From Rikenellaceae bacterium (GTDB lineage Bacteria; Bacteroidota; Bacteroidia; Bacteroidales; Rikenellaceae): a stretch of 64,000 nucleotides of DNA. Shown here in pieces: positions 18,989 to 26,840 of this stretch. The position numbers and the translations under genes are program-made. The DNA is taken from positions 1 through 64,000 of the forward strand of contig SUZN01000003.1 of NCBI GenBank assembly GCA_015059905.1, in the 5' to 3' direction. The stretch's first letter is position 1; every line of letters begins with the position of its first letter. The notes below the pieces were generated by a model. It searched no databases and had not been told where the DNA came from. It worked only from the letters and a program-made list of their open reading frames with translations.

Positions 18989-19013
18989 ATCGGGGTTTTT
19001 CTCTATAAATTTG
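18983..19013 (+). promoter_or_regulatory. housekeeping promoter of the response regulator gene
   Basis: TTG (18983-18985), 20 bases, then TAAATTTG (19006-19013), the Bacteroidetes form. Transcription would start near 19020, only about 9 nt before the ATG. Its -33 element overlaps the dyad at 18972-18988, so the regulator could limit its own synthesis. Confidence 0.6.
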
Positions 19014-19028
19014 TAACAAACAAGTGTT

Positions 19029-20375
19029 ATGGCAAAGCAAGGCAGATTGGTAATTGTGGATGACAACAGAGGCATCTTGTCAGCAGTTAAGTTGCTGGCA
19101 GAGAAATACTTTGCGTCAGTCGAAGGACTCTCTTCGCCCAACCTGTTAATCTCGGAACTGCGTTCTCAAGCGGCGGATGTCGTGTTGCTTGATATGAACT
19201 TTACGGCGGGCGTAAACACGGGTAACGAGGGACTCTACTGGCTTAAGCAGATGGTTGAGAAATTCCCCGAGACGAAGGTGGTTTTGTTCACCGCCTATGC
19301 CGATATTGACCTTGCTGTAAAGGCTATGCAGCACGGGGCTGTGGACTTTGTTGTAAAGCCCTGGGACAACGAGAAGCTAATGGCGGCATTGCAGAACGCT
19401 TATAGCTTGAGTCTGGATGAAAATCGCAAACGAAAGAAGGAGTCAAACGCTCGTGATGAGGTGCCTATGTTTTGGGGTCAGAGTGCGGCGATGAGCCGTG
19501 TGCGTGATGTCGTTGAAAAGGTTGCCACTACGGATGCCAACATACTCCTTACGGGCGAAAACGGCACAGGCAAGGAGGTGCTGGCACGTGAGATACATCG
19601 CCTCTCGATGCGCCGCCGAGCCAATATGGTGTGCGTCGATATGGGCGCAATACCAGAGTCGCTGTTTGAGAGCGAATTGTTCGGTTTCAAAAAGGGCGCT
19701 TTCACAAATGCCAACAGCGACAGAGAGGGTAAATTTCTGAAGGCGAGCGGAGGAACGCTCTTTATGGACGAGATAGGCAACCTCTCACAGGCATTGCAGC
19801 AAAAGATGTTGGTGGCTCTGCAAAGCAGAAGCATCGTGCCGCTGGGCAGTGATGAGGCTAAGGAGGTGGATGTTCGTTTGATAGCCGCTACAAACCGTGA
19901 TTTGTTCAAAATGGTCAGCGAGGGCGAGTTTCGTCAGGATTTGCTCTATCGCATAAACACCATTCACATTGAACTGCCGCCATTGCGTAACCGCAAAGAA
20001 GATATACTACCTTTGGCGGAGATATTTCTCGCACGCTATGCCAACCGCTACAACAAGGGCGAGTTGCGCTTTACCGAGGAGGCACAGCAGGCGATGCAAA
20101 ATCATATATGGGAGGGTAACGTGAGAGAGTTGCAGCACACCATTGAGAAGGCTGTCATTATGGCGGACAATCGCGATGTGGGCGCAGAGCAACTATTACT
20201 GCAATCATCAGCCACATCAACTCCAAAGCTGGAGGTAAGCACATTAGAGGAGATGGAGCGCCGAATGATTAGCGAAGCTATGGCATCAAGCAACGGAAAT
20301 ATGACCACCGTAGCCCAGCAGCTGGGTATCTCACGCCAGACGTTGTATAACAAGATAAAACGCTACGGCCTATGA
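19029..20375 (+). CDS. NtrC-type sigma-54 response regulator
   Basis: The 448-residue protein has a receiver domain (acidic pocket D11 D12, phosphoacceptor D55 in VVLLDMN, T88, K110 in VKPWD), a sigma-54 AAA+ domain (Walker A GENGTGKE at 176-183, sigma-54 contact loop GAFTNA at 223-228, Walker B GGTLFMDE at 241-248) and a C-terminal Fis-type helix-turn-helix ending AQQLGISRQTLYNKIKRYGL. The usual GAFTGA is GAFTNA here, a tolerated variant. Phosphorylated oligomers would bind enhancers and open sigma-54 promoters. The gene overlaps the histidine kinase gene by 4 bp and diverges from tolC, whose promoter is of the sigma-54 type, so the efflux operon is the evident target. Confidence 0.95.
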   Translation: MAKQGRLVIVDDNRGILSAVKLLAEKYFASVEGLSSPNLLISELRSQAADVVLLDMNFTAGVNTGNEGLYWLKQMVEKFPETKVVLFTAYADIDLAVKAMQHGAVDFVVKPWDNEKLMAALQNAYSLSLDENRKRKKESNARDEVPMFWGQSAAMSRVRDVVEKVATTDANILLTGENGTGKEVLAREIHRLSMRRRANMVCVDMGAIPESLFESELFGFKKGAFTNANSDREGKFLKASGGTLFMDEIGNLSQALQQKMLVALQSRSIVPLGSDEAKEVDVRLIAATNRDLFKMVSEGEFRQDLLYRINTIHIELPPLRNRKEDILPLAEIFLARYANRYNKGELRFTEEAQQAMQNHIWEGNVRELQHTIEKAVIMADNRDVGAEQLLLQSSATSTPKLEVSTLEEMERRMISEAMASSNGNMTTVAQQLGISRQTLYNKIKRYGL

Positions 20376-21673
20376 AAAAGCGCACTATTCCATATCGCCG
20401 AATTATACTCGCCGCAGTGGCTATTGCCGCATCTGCCGCACTGATTGTTGTGGCTTATTTCTATCAGGTGCGCTCATTGCTGATATTATCTGTTCCCATA
20501 CTGCTGCTCTCAGTGTGGCGACTGCTTGCCATATATAAGGATATTATGAAGCGTATAAATCTTGTCTTCGAAGTGATTGAGGGTAACGATACGCTGCGTC
20601 TGACGGATAATCCCGAATACACCGATAATGCGATGGTCAATTTCCTGTTAAACCGCATTATGGAGGTGATGAACAACGTGCGCCACCAAATCATCGAGAA
20701 GGAGCGTTATGTAGAGCTTATTATGGAGTGTGCCAACATTGGCATTGTCACTATTCGGGACAATGGAGCTGTTGAGCAGACCAACTCGAAGGTGGTTAAT
20801 CTGTTTGGGCTGCGCCGATTTTCGCATATTGACCAGCTACGCCCGCAGTCGGAGATGTTGGCAGATACGCTGATGAATATAAAAAGTGGCGAGCAGAGAG
20901 TGGTACGATACGTCAATGAGACGGGCGAGATGACGCTCTCGATAGGCTGCTCGCTCTTAAAGCAGGGAGAGCGACGCCTGCGAGTGATTACCATTGGCGA
21001 TGTAAATAATATGCTCAATCAGAAGGAGCAGGAGTCGTGGGATAAACTCACACGCATCCTCACACACGAGATTATGAATTCACTCGCTCCCGTCACATCC
21101 ATCAGTCACACTCTGCTCAACTCACAACTCGACGAGGAGAGAGTGCAAGACGGATTGCAGACCATACACTCAACAAGCGAGCGACTGCTATCGTTTGTTC
21201 ACTCCTTCCGTCAAGTGACACGTATCCCAACACCACAACGAAGCCCACTGCTGCTCACAGAGCTTGTCAAGCACGCAGTATCTATCTTGGAGTGGGACGA
21301 GGTTGAGTGTAGCGTGGAAATCGTACCAGCCGAGACAATGGTATATGTCGATCGTACACTTATGGCGCAGGTGCTGGTCAATATATTGAAAAATGCACAG
21401 GAGGCTCTGGCTTCGAGAAGAGGTGAGCGCTGGGTAAGAGTAAATAGTCGTCTGGATATAAGCGAACGCATCATCATCGACATCAGCAGCAATAGTGGAC
21501 CTATCGCAGATGAGATAGTTGAAAATATCTTCACGCCATTCTTTTCGACCAAACCCAACGGCTCGGGCATCGGCCTCGCCTTCTCCCGCCAGGTAGTCCG
21601 CATGCACGGTGGCGCCCTCTACCTCTCGGCAAACACCCCCGACAAGGTAACATTCACAATGGTGTTGGAGTGA
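20372..21673 (+). CDS. sensor histidine kinase, partner of the NtrC-type regulator
   Basis: This 433-residue kinase has two close N-terminal helices (about residues 10-28 and 32-52) with almost no periplasmic loop, a PAS-like cytoplasmic region (near 105-215, with IIEKERYVELIMECANIGIV), an H-box LTHEIMNSLAPVTSISHTLL, an N-box NILKNAQEAL and a G-box GSGIGLAFSRQVVRMHGG. With so little outside the membrane, it probably senses a signal within the membrane or in the cytoplasm, such as envelope stress. The start overlaps the regulator stop by 4 bp (ATGA), a sign of translational coupling. It would phosphorylate D55 of that regulator. Confidence 0.93.
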   Translation: MKKRTIPYRRIILAAVAIAASAALIVVAYFYQVRSLLILSVPILLLSVWRLLAIYKDIMKRINLVFEVIEGNDTLRLTDNPEYTDNAMVNFLLNRIMEVMNNVRHQIIEKERYVELIMECANIGIVTIRDNGAVEQTNSKVVNLFGLRRFSHIDQLRPQSEMLADTLMNIKSGEQRVVRYVNETGEMTLSIGCSLLKQGERRLRVITIGDVNNMLNQKEQESWDKLTRILTHEIMNSLAPVTSISHTLLNSQLDEERVQDGLQTIHSTSERLLSFVHSFRQVTRIPTPQRSPLLLTELVKHAVSILEWDEVECSVEIVPAETMVYVDRTLMAQVLVNILKNAQEALASRRGERWVRVNSRLDISERIIIDISSNSGPIADEIVENIFTPFFSTKPNGSGIGLAFSRQVVRMHGGALYLSANTPDKVTFTMVLE

Positions 21674-22401
21674 TTTGTATATACCTATCAAATTAAGTAA
21701 TGATATCATCTGTAGCGTTTGGTCAAATATATCATTCCCTAATCTAATGCTACTAACGAAAACAAGAAACAAGTCGGAGGCAGTGCTACATCTTGCCAAA
21801 GAAAAGGGAATCCTGAATTTCCAATATACCCCCTCGGCTTTCAGCCACTCTCTTTAATTCAGGGGGAGAGTTTTGTTAACTCAAAATCCTCCCCTGGAGC
21901 GAAGTGACCAAAGTCCTCTACCTGATGCGGGAATTAGGGGTGGGCAGATTTGCAATAATGGCGAATTCCATAGGCTGACCTGATGGCAGTTAGAGTGATA
22001 ACGGTCACTCTTTGGGGCAGCCTTAAATTATTAAACTTTTCTTTTAGGAGCCCAGAGGGCGGAAGGGTAATTTTATTCTTCCATCCTCTACGTCATCCCC
22101 CGACTTGCGTAGCAAGGCTATGGGGATCTACCGCTTATTTAACAACAATACATTCTATTTTACTGGAGGATTACCTTCGCCACTCGCTCTGCTCGTGTCG
22201 GGTAATGACGTGTTTATATCGTTAATTTTTCCTCTTGCGCGTAACGATTTTTTTATTTTAGCAAAAATTTCAACCATTTTGCCCTCGAAAAAAGTTTGAT
22301 TTTATCGCAAAAAAAATCTCGCATATTATTTGCATTTACAATGTGAAATTTGTAACTTGCAATCGAAAAGTTATTTTACTAACCTGTAAAGCATTACAAT
22401 T
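21674..22401. other. 728-bp intergenic stretch with repeat debris
   Basis: No ORF here has coding character. It holds a fragment with CCCCCTGAATTAAAGAG-like sequence near 21840-21870 (reverse strand), a CTCCCCTGGAGCGAAG fragment near 21890, and the 122-bp repeat at 22090-22211. The last 180 bp before 22402 is AT-rich and should contain the promoter of the lipoprotein gene, but I see no clear TTG-N19-TAnnTTTG match. Confidence 0.6.
22090..22211. repeat. dispersed 122-bp repeat with ACGTCAT/ATGACGT ends
   Basis: Starts ACGTCATCCCCCGACTTGC and ends GGGTAATGACGT. It shares the GATGGGGATCT-like block, GGAGGATT and the CGCCACTCGCT block with 12152-12265, and its first 30 bp with 37060-37174. Non-coding. 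Confidence 0.7.
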
Positions 22402-23079
22402 ATGAGAAGGTTATTATTCTTGGCTTTCATAGCCTTTACATTGTGTGGTTGCAAAGAGGATTCACCTTCAGAGATACTAGAGACTGGAACTAAACCATCC
22501 CCACATTATATTACCGAATATTTAGTTGCATCTAAAATAGATGTAGAGGTTAATAAGGATTCTGGAAAGTTATGTTTAAAAGTTTCGGGTGACGAATATA
22601 CTACTTGGCATAAAAACAATATCTCCGAAGAAGCATTATATTTTATTGAACTTTACAATGATAAGTCCTATCATGGATCGGTTCATCCTGGAATGACCCC
22701 AGCACTTGCTTATCCATTAGATAAAATAACAATTTATTGTGACAAGGATTTTGACGCAGAGCATCCCGCTGGTGAACCATTAGACAAAATTGCTCTGCTG
22801 TATTTTAGTTCATATTATCCTTTTATTGAGGGTGGATATAAAGGTATCCATCCATTTAATTACGACAGGATTAGTTATATTATGCGTTTTGATGATGTAA
22901 ATGCTGATAGGTCAAAATTGATGTGTGCGCATTTCCTAACATCCAAAATTTCACCAAGCTATGTAGCAGAGATAGAGTTCTTGTCACAGCCCGCCGAGCT
23001 AGGCGAATATACCTTTACGCTTGAGATGACAACCAATGGCGAGACATTCACGACCGAATTTACTCACACATTTGAGTAG
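22402..23079 (+). CDS. lipoprotein of unknown function
   Basis: The 225-residue product starts MRRLLFLAFIAFTLCGCKED, a lipoprotein signal with a lipobox ending at Cys17. The mature part contains alternating hydrophobic and polar stretches of beta type and the conserved-looking DKITIYCDKDFDAEHPAGEPL; I do not recognise the family. Codon use is a little more AT-rich than in the neighbouring efflux genes. It stands alone between a repeat-bearing gap and a terminator hairpin at 23101. A surface or periplasmic lipoprotein is the safest description. Confidence 0.75.
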   Translation: MRRLLFLAFIAFTLCGCKEDSPSEILETGTKPSPHYITEYLVASKIDVEVNKDSGKLCLKVSGDEYTTWHKNNISEEALYFIELYNDKSYHGSVHPGMTPALAYPLDKITIYCDKDFDAEHPAGEPLDKIALLYFSSYYPFIEGGYKGIHPFNYDRISYIMRFDDVNADRSKLMCAHFLTSKISPSYVAEIEFLSQPAELGEYTFTLEMTTNGETFTTEFTHTFE

Positions 23080-23100
23080 CGAGTAACAAAATTTACAGCA

Positions 23101-23137
23101 AAAGGAGGCGACCGTGGGTTGCCTCCTTTGGTTTTGG
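23101..23137 (+). terminator. terminator after the lipoprotein gene
   Basis: AAAGGAGGC (23101-23109) pairs with GCCTCCTTT (23121-23129), followed by GGTTTTGG. Confidence 0.65.
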
Positions 23138-23220
23138 GTGTTTTGAGCGAAAATTAGCATCACAACGAGATGCAAAATGAAAATATCGTGCAATAAATCT
23201 TTCGTTTACAGATTTTTTAT

Positions 23221-23228
23221 TACCTTTG
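23221..23228 (+). promoter_or_regulatory. -7 element of the efp promoter
   Basis: TACCTTTG fits TAnnTTTG and lies 40 bp before the efp ATG. The matching -33 site is weak (TTC near 23201). Confidence 0.45.
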
Positions 23229-23268
23229 CGCCGAAAATAAGGAAAATTCTAATAAAAATTTCAATATT

Positions 23269-23841
23269 ATGACAATTACAGCAGCTGATATTAAGATTGG
23301 TATGTGCGTAGAGATGGATAACAAGACTTACCTTGTTGTTGATTTCCAGCACTGCAAGCCTGGCAAGGGTCCAGCATTCGTTCGTTCAAAGCTCAAGAAC
23401 TTGGAGAATGGCTACGTTGTTGAGAAGACTTTCTCTTCAGTAGGTCAGAAGATTGAGCAGGTGCGTGTTGAGCGTCGTCCTTACCAGTTCACTTACGAGG
23501 ATGATTTGGGTGCTCACTTTATGCACACCGAGACATTCGAGGAGATTAACATCGACAAGAACGTTATCGAGAACTACGACCTGATGGCTGACGGTCAGAT
23601 TGTAGAGGTTATGTTCCACACCGAGAAGGAGACTGTGCTTTCAGCAGAGCTTCCTCCAGTACTCGATATGGAGGTTACCTACACCGAGCCAGGTATCAAG
23701 GGCGATACAGCTTCAACAAACTCATTGAAGCCAGCAACAGTAAACACAGGCGCTACTGTTCGTGTTCCTTTGTTCATCAACACAGGCGACAAGATCCGCG
23801 TTGATAGCCGCACTCGCGAGTACAAGGAGCGTATCCGCTAA
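23269..23841 (+). CDS. efp: elongation factor P
   Basis: The 190-residue protein matches EF-P over its whole length: KOW-like domain I (ADIKIGMCVEMDNKTYLVVDFQH), the loop CKPGKGPAF with the tip Lys33 that is modified in some bacteria, then two OB domains ending VRVPLFINTGDKIRVDSRTREYKERI. EF-P enters the ribosomal E-site and helps make peptide bonds at polyproline stretches. The gene is monocistronic between a terminator upstream and one at 23863. Codon choice is strongly biased, as in highly expressed genes. Confidence 0.97.
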   Translation: MTITAADIKIGMCVEMDNKTYLVVDFQHCKPGKGPAFVRSKLKNLENGYVVEKTFSSVGQKIEQVRVERRPYQFTYEDDLGAHFMHTETFEEINIDKNVIENYDLMADGQIVEVMFHTEKETVLSAELPPVLDMEVTYTEPGIKGDTASTNSLKPATVNTGATVRVPLFINTGDKIRVDSRTREYKERIR

Positions 23842-23862
23842 TTTGGTTACAACGATAGAGTT

Positions 23863-23899
23863 TGGGGATGTTCCTATTGCGGAGCATCCCCATTTTTTA
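23863..23899 (+). terminator. efp terminator
   Basis: TGGGGATG (23863-23870) pairs with CATCCCCA (23885-23892), followed by TTTTTT. Confidence 0.85.
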
Positions 23900-23951
23900 T
23901 CATTTACCCCGAAATTGCATAACTATATATTAGGGTTTTTCTTTGATTGTA

Positions 23952-23981
23952 TTGACTTTTTCGCAAAAGTAAATATCTTTG
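23952..23981 (+). promoter_or_regulatory. Bacteroidetes-type promoter before the His-rich membrane protein
   Basis: TTG (23952-23954), exactly 19 bases, then TATCTTTG (23974-23981). The start site would fall near 23988, so the ATG at 23990 would give an almost leaderless mRNA; the alternative ATG at 24032 would leave a leader of about 44 nt. Confidence 0.8.
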
Positions 23982-23989
23982 CATCACGA

Positions 23990-24355
23990 ATGAGAAGATT
24001 TTGCCGACATAACACAGTTAGTCGCTATGCGATGGTGCTGCTCACGATATTTTTGACATATCTGTGCGCCAACACCCTCTTTATGCACTACCACGATATT
24101 GCCGACAGCAAAATCGCCCACTCACACATCTACTTTGGCTCGCAGGGAAACCCCGAGCATAGCCACACGCAGACGCAGCTGCAATTGCTGGAGTACCTCG
24201 CCGACTTTACGTCGTTAGAGGCTGTAACGCCAACCGCTTTGACAGCTCTTGTGCTGTTCTTCTGCGGCATAGTTGCGTCGGGCACAGAGCGCACCGTGAG
24301 CCACACCGCAGCCCTCCATCTGTTGCGCGCCCCTCCTGTTAGGATGATATTCTAA
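23990..24355 (+). CDS. small His-rich membrane protein linked to a TonB receptor
   Basis: From the ATG at 23990 the product has 121 residues: a basic N-terminus, a helix near 14-31, a His-rich loop (H33, H35, H44, H46, H57, H59) that should face the periplasm, a second helix near 80-95 (TALTALVLFFCGIVASG) and a tail with LLRAPP near the end. The ORF could be extended upstream into efp, but the promoter excludes that. Met15 (24032) is an alternative start. The layout recalls the small DUF2946-type proteins found beside metal-related TonB receptors in Proteobacteria; that likeness is by layout only. With the TonB receptor gene 82 bp downstream, a role in metal handling is inferred. Confidence 0.7.
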   Translation: MRRFCRHNTVSRYAMVLLTIFLTYLCANTLFMHYHDIADSKIAHSHIYFGSQGNPEHSHTQTQLQLLEYLADFTSLEAVTPTALTALVLFFCGIVASGTERTVSHTAALHLLRAPPVRMIF

Positions 24356-24382
24356 TCACTTGCTGGCCTCTGCCGAGCAACG

Positions 24383-24406
24383 ACTTGTTGTATCCATACA
24401 ACAAGT
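24383..24406. promoter_or_regulatory. perfect 24-bp palindrome before the TonB receptor gene
   Basis: ACTTGTTGTAT (24383-24393), CC, ATACAACAAGT (24396-24406) form perfect 11-bp arms. It lies 32 bp before the receptor ATG. It could be a dimeric repressor operator or an RNA hairpin in the shared transcript. Confidence 0.6.
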
Positions 24407-24437
24407 ATATCATCGTATAACATTAACAGGAAAATAA

Positions 24438-26738
24438 ATGAGAAAATTTTTACTCGCGGCACTCATTGTCGCTATATCATATTGTGGCTCAATCAATTCA
24501 GCCACCGCACAGTCACGCTCAACAAGCGACGCAAACATCTACGGACACATAATCGACTCAAAAACCAAAGAACACCTCCCCTACATCACAATATCGATCA
24601 AGGGCACAACCATCGGCACGGTAGCCGACGCATCGGGTCACTTCTTCTTGAAGAATCTACCCGAAGGCACCCACACACTCGTAGCCGAATCGCTCAGCCA
24701 CAAGCGCTCAGAACAGCAGGTGACCGTCACCAAGGGGAAGAATATAGAGATAAACTTCACACTCGAGGAGAACACTCTCTCGATGGATGCAGTCGTAGTA
24801 TCAGCCACACGTAACGAGACAAACAAAAAGAGTTCGGCAACGATTGTGAATGTATCGTCGTCAAAGCTCTTCAACAATACCGCCTCGTCAAACCTCGCCG
24901 AGACGATGAAGTTCCAGCCTGGTCTGCGCGTGGAGAACACCTGCGGTAACTGCGGCGCTGTGCAGCTGCGTATCAATGGTCTGGATGGTCAGTATTCACA
25001 GATACTGCTCGACTCAAGCCCAATATTTTCATCCCTTGCAGGAGTGTATGGCTTGGAGCAGCTGCCTGTGGCGATGATTGAGCGTGTGGAGGTTATTCGC
25101 GGTGGCGGCTCGGCGCTGTTTGGCTCAAATGCTATTGGTGGCGTGGTGAACATCATCACTAAAGAGCCTCTGCGTAACTCGCTCAACCTCTCGCACACAT
25201 CCAACATTATGGATGGCGGCGGCGAGGAGTTCAACACCTCATTAGGCGGCTCTTTCGTCTCGGATGACCACCGCGCAGGAGTATATCTGTTCGGTATGAT
25301 TAAGGACCGCGACGCCTACGACCGCAACCGTGACGGCTTCACCGACCTTACGCGTATGGAGGCGCAGACGGTAGGTTTTCGTGGATACTACAAGACATCG
25401 GCAAACTCGAAACTCGCAGCAGAGTATCACCACATTGGCGAGTTCCGCCGAGGTGGTGACAACATCGACCTGCCTCCTCATATGGCAGAGATTGCCGAGC
25501 AGACAGACCATAAGATTGATGGCGGTAGTCTGCGCTGGAACTACTTCTCGCCCAACTCGCGCCACCTGTTCGATATATACGCCTCGGCACAGGCAATCAA
25601 CCGCGACAGCTACTACGGCACAGGCAAGGACCTCAATGCCTATGGTCTTACCGAAGATTTGACCCTGGTGGCGGGAACGCAGTACAGCTACATCTTCAAC
25701 AAATGCCTCTTTATGCCAGCGCAGCTCACCGTAGGCTTTGAGTACTCTTACAACGACTTGAGCGACCACTCTATCGGCTTCGACCGCCAGCTGGAGCAGA
25801 CGGTTCGCACGGCGGGTGTATATCTTCAGAACGAGTGGCGTAGCGATAAGGTAAACTTCGTTATCGGAGGTCGTCTGGACAAGCATAGTATGATGAACAA
25901 CCTAATTTTCTCGCCCCGCGCTAACCTGCGTTACAGCCCACACGAGAATGTAGGTCTGCGCGTAAGCTACTCAAGCGGCTATCGCGCCCCACAGGCGTTT
26001 GACGAGGACTTACATATTGACGCTGTGAACAACCAATCATCTATCATCCAGCTTGACCCCAACCTCAAGCCCGAGTATTCGCACAGCTTCAGCGCCTCGG
26101 CCGACCTCTACCACAACTTCGGACAGTTGCAGGCAAATCTGCTCGTGGAGGGTTTCTACACTGTTCTTGACGATGTGTTTGCCCTTGCCAAGACAGGCGA
26201 GAATGAAGCAGGATATATCATCCAGACCCGTTACAACGCCGCAGGTGCGAAGGTTAAGGGTCTGACGGCAGAGCTCAAGTTTGGTATTCCAAACATCTTC
26301 GAGATGCAGATGGGCTATACCTTCCAGCGCAGCCGCTACGACGAGCCCGAGGAGTGGTCAGACTCTGTTGAGCCTCAGCGCCGTATGTTCCGCACGCCCG
26401 ACCACTACGCCTACTTCACCGCCTCGGCCGACATCACACGCCGCCTGAAGGCTTCACTCTTCGGCAACTATACGGGTGAGATGCTTGTGCAGCACAACGC
26501 TGGATTTATCCCCGAGGACCGCAGCGAACTGACACCCTCGTTCTGGGATGTGGGCTTGCGTCTGGCTTACACATTCAACCTCACGGAGAGCATCCTGATG
26601 GAGTTGCAGGGTGGTGTGAAGAATATCTTCGACGATTTCCAGGATGATATCGACTTCGGAGCCTTCCGCGACTCGGTATATATCTATGGTCCAATGATGC
26701 CACGAACATACTTCCTCGGTCTGAAGTTCACGATGTAA
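24438..26738 (+). CDS. TonB-dependent receptor with CGNCG plug motif
   Basis: The 766-residue outer-membrane receptor has a signal peptide (cut after SATAQ near 25), a carboxypeptidase-D-regulatory-like beta-sandwich (about 32-115, IYGHIIDSKTKEHLPYITISIKG), a plug domain (about 130-235) and a 22-strand barrel ending in FLGLKFTM. The plug contains C169-G-N-C172-G directly before AVQLRINGLDGQYSQILLDS, which could bind a metal or redox ligand. The family imports metal complexes, haem or cobamides using TonB energy; the short His-rich membrane protein upstream favours a metal cargo, which is inferred. No SusD partner is present, so glycan uptake is unlikely. Confidence 0.9.
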   Translation: MRKFLLAALIVAISYCGSINSATAQSRSTSDANIYGHIIDSKTKEHLPYITISIKGTTIGTVADASGHFFLKNLPEGTHTLVAESLSHKRSEQQVTVTKGKNIEINFTLEENTLSMDAVVVSATRNETNKKSSATIVNVSSSKLFNNTASSNLAETMKFQPGLRVENTCGNCGAVQLRINGLDGQYSQILLDSSPIFSSLAGVYGLEQLPVAMIERVEVIRGGGSALFGSNAIGGVVNIITKEPLRNSLNLSHTSNIMDGGGEEFNTSLGGSFVSDDHRAGVYLFGMIKDRDAYDRNRDGFTDLTRMEAQTVGFRGYYKTSANSKLAAEYHHIGEFRRGGDNIDLPPHMAEIAEQTDHKIDGGSLRWNYFSPNSRHLFDIYASAQAINRDSYYGTGKDLNAYGLTEDLTLVAGTQYSYIFNKCLFMPAQLTVGFEYSYNDLSDHSIGFDRQLEQTVRTAGVYLQNEWRSDKVNFVIGGRLDKHSMMNNLIFSPRANLRYSPHENVGLRVSYSSGYRAPQAFDEDLHIDAVNNQSSIIQLDPNLKPEYSHSFSASADLYHNFGQLQANLLVEGFYTVLDDVFALAKTGENEAGYIIQTRYNAAGAKVKGLTAELKFGIPNIFEMQMGYTFQRSRYDEPEEWSDSVEPQRRMFRTPDHYAYFTASADITRRLKASLFGNYTGEMLVQHNAGFIPEDRSELTPSFWDVGLRLAYTFNLTESILMELQGGVKNIFDDFQDDIDFGAFRDSVYIYGPMMPRTYFLGLKFTM

Positions 26739-26744
26739 CAATGG

Positions 26745-26781
26745 CGGGTGGTCAATACAAAGATTGAGCACCCGTTTTTTT
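26745..26781 (+). terminator. terminator after the TonB receptor gene
   Basis: CGGGTG with TCAAT (26745-26756) pairs with ATTGAG and CACCCG (26763-26774), followed by seven T. Confidence 0.8.
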
Positions 26782-26840
26782 GTTTGTCTATTTCAATCTT
26801 TTTTCTTATATTGCACAGTCGATTAAAAAAGAGTAAGATT

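Noticed and set aside
18843..19040. N-terminal extension of tolC
   Set aside because: It would be translated from DNA upstream of the sigma-54 start site, and the signal peptide lies at the internal Met at 18842.
21675..21857. 60-codon ORF after the histidine kinase gene
   Set aside because: No family features or promoter, and it runs into repeat-like sequence.
23762..23989. Longer form of the His-rich protein overlapping efp
   Set aside because: The overlap runs through the efp terminator and through a perfect promoter at 23952-23981.
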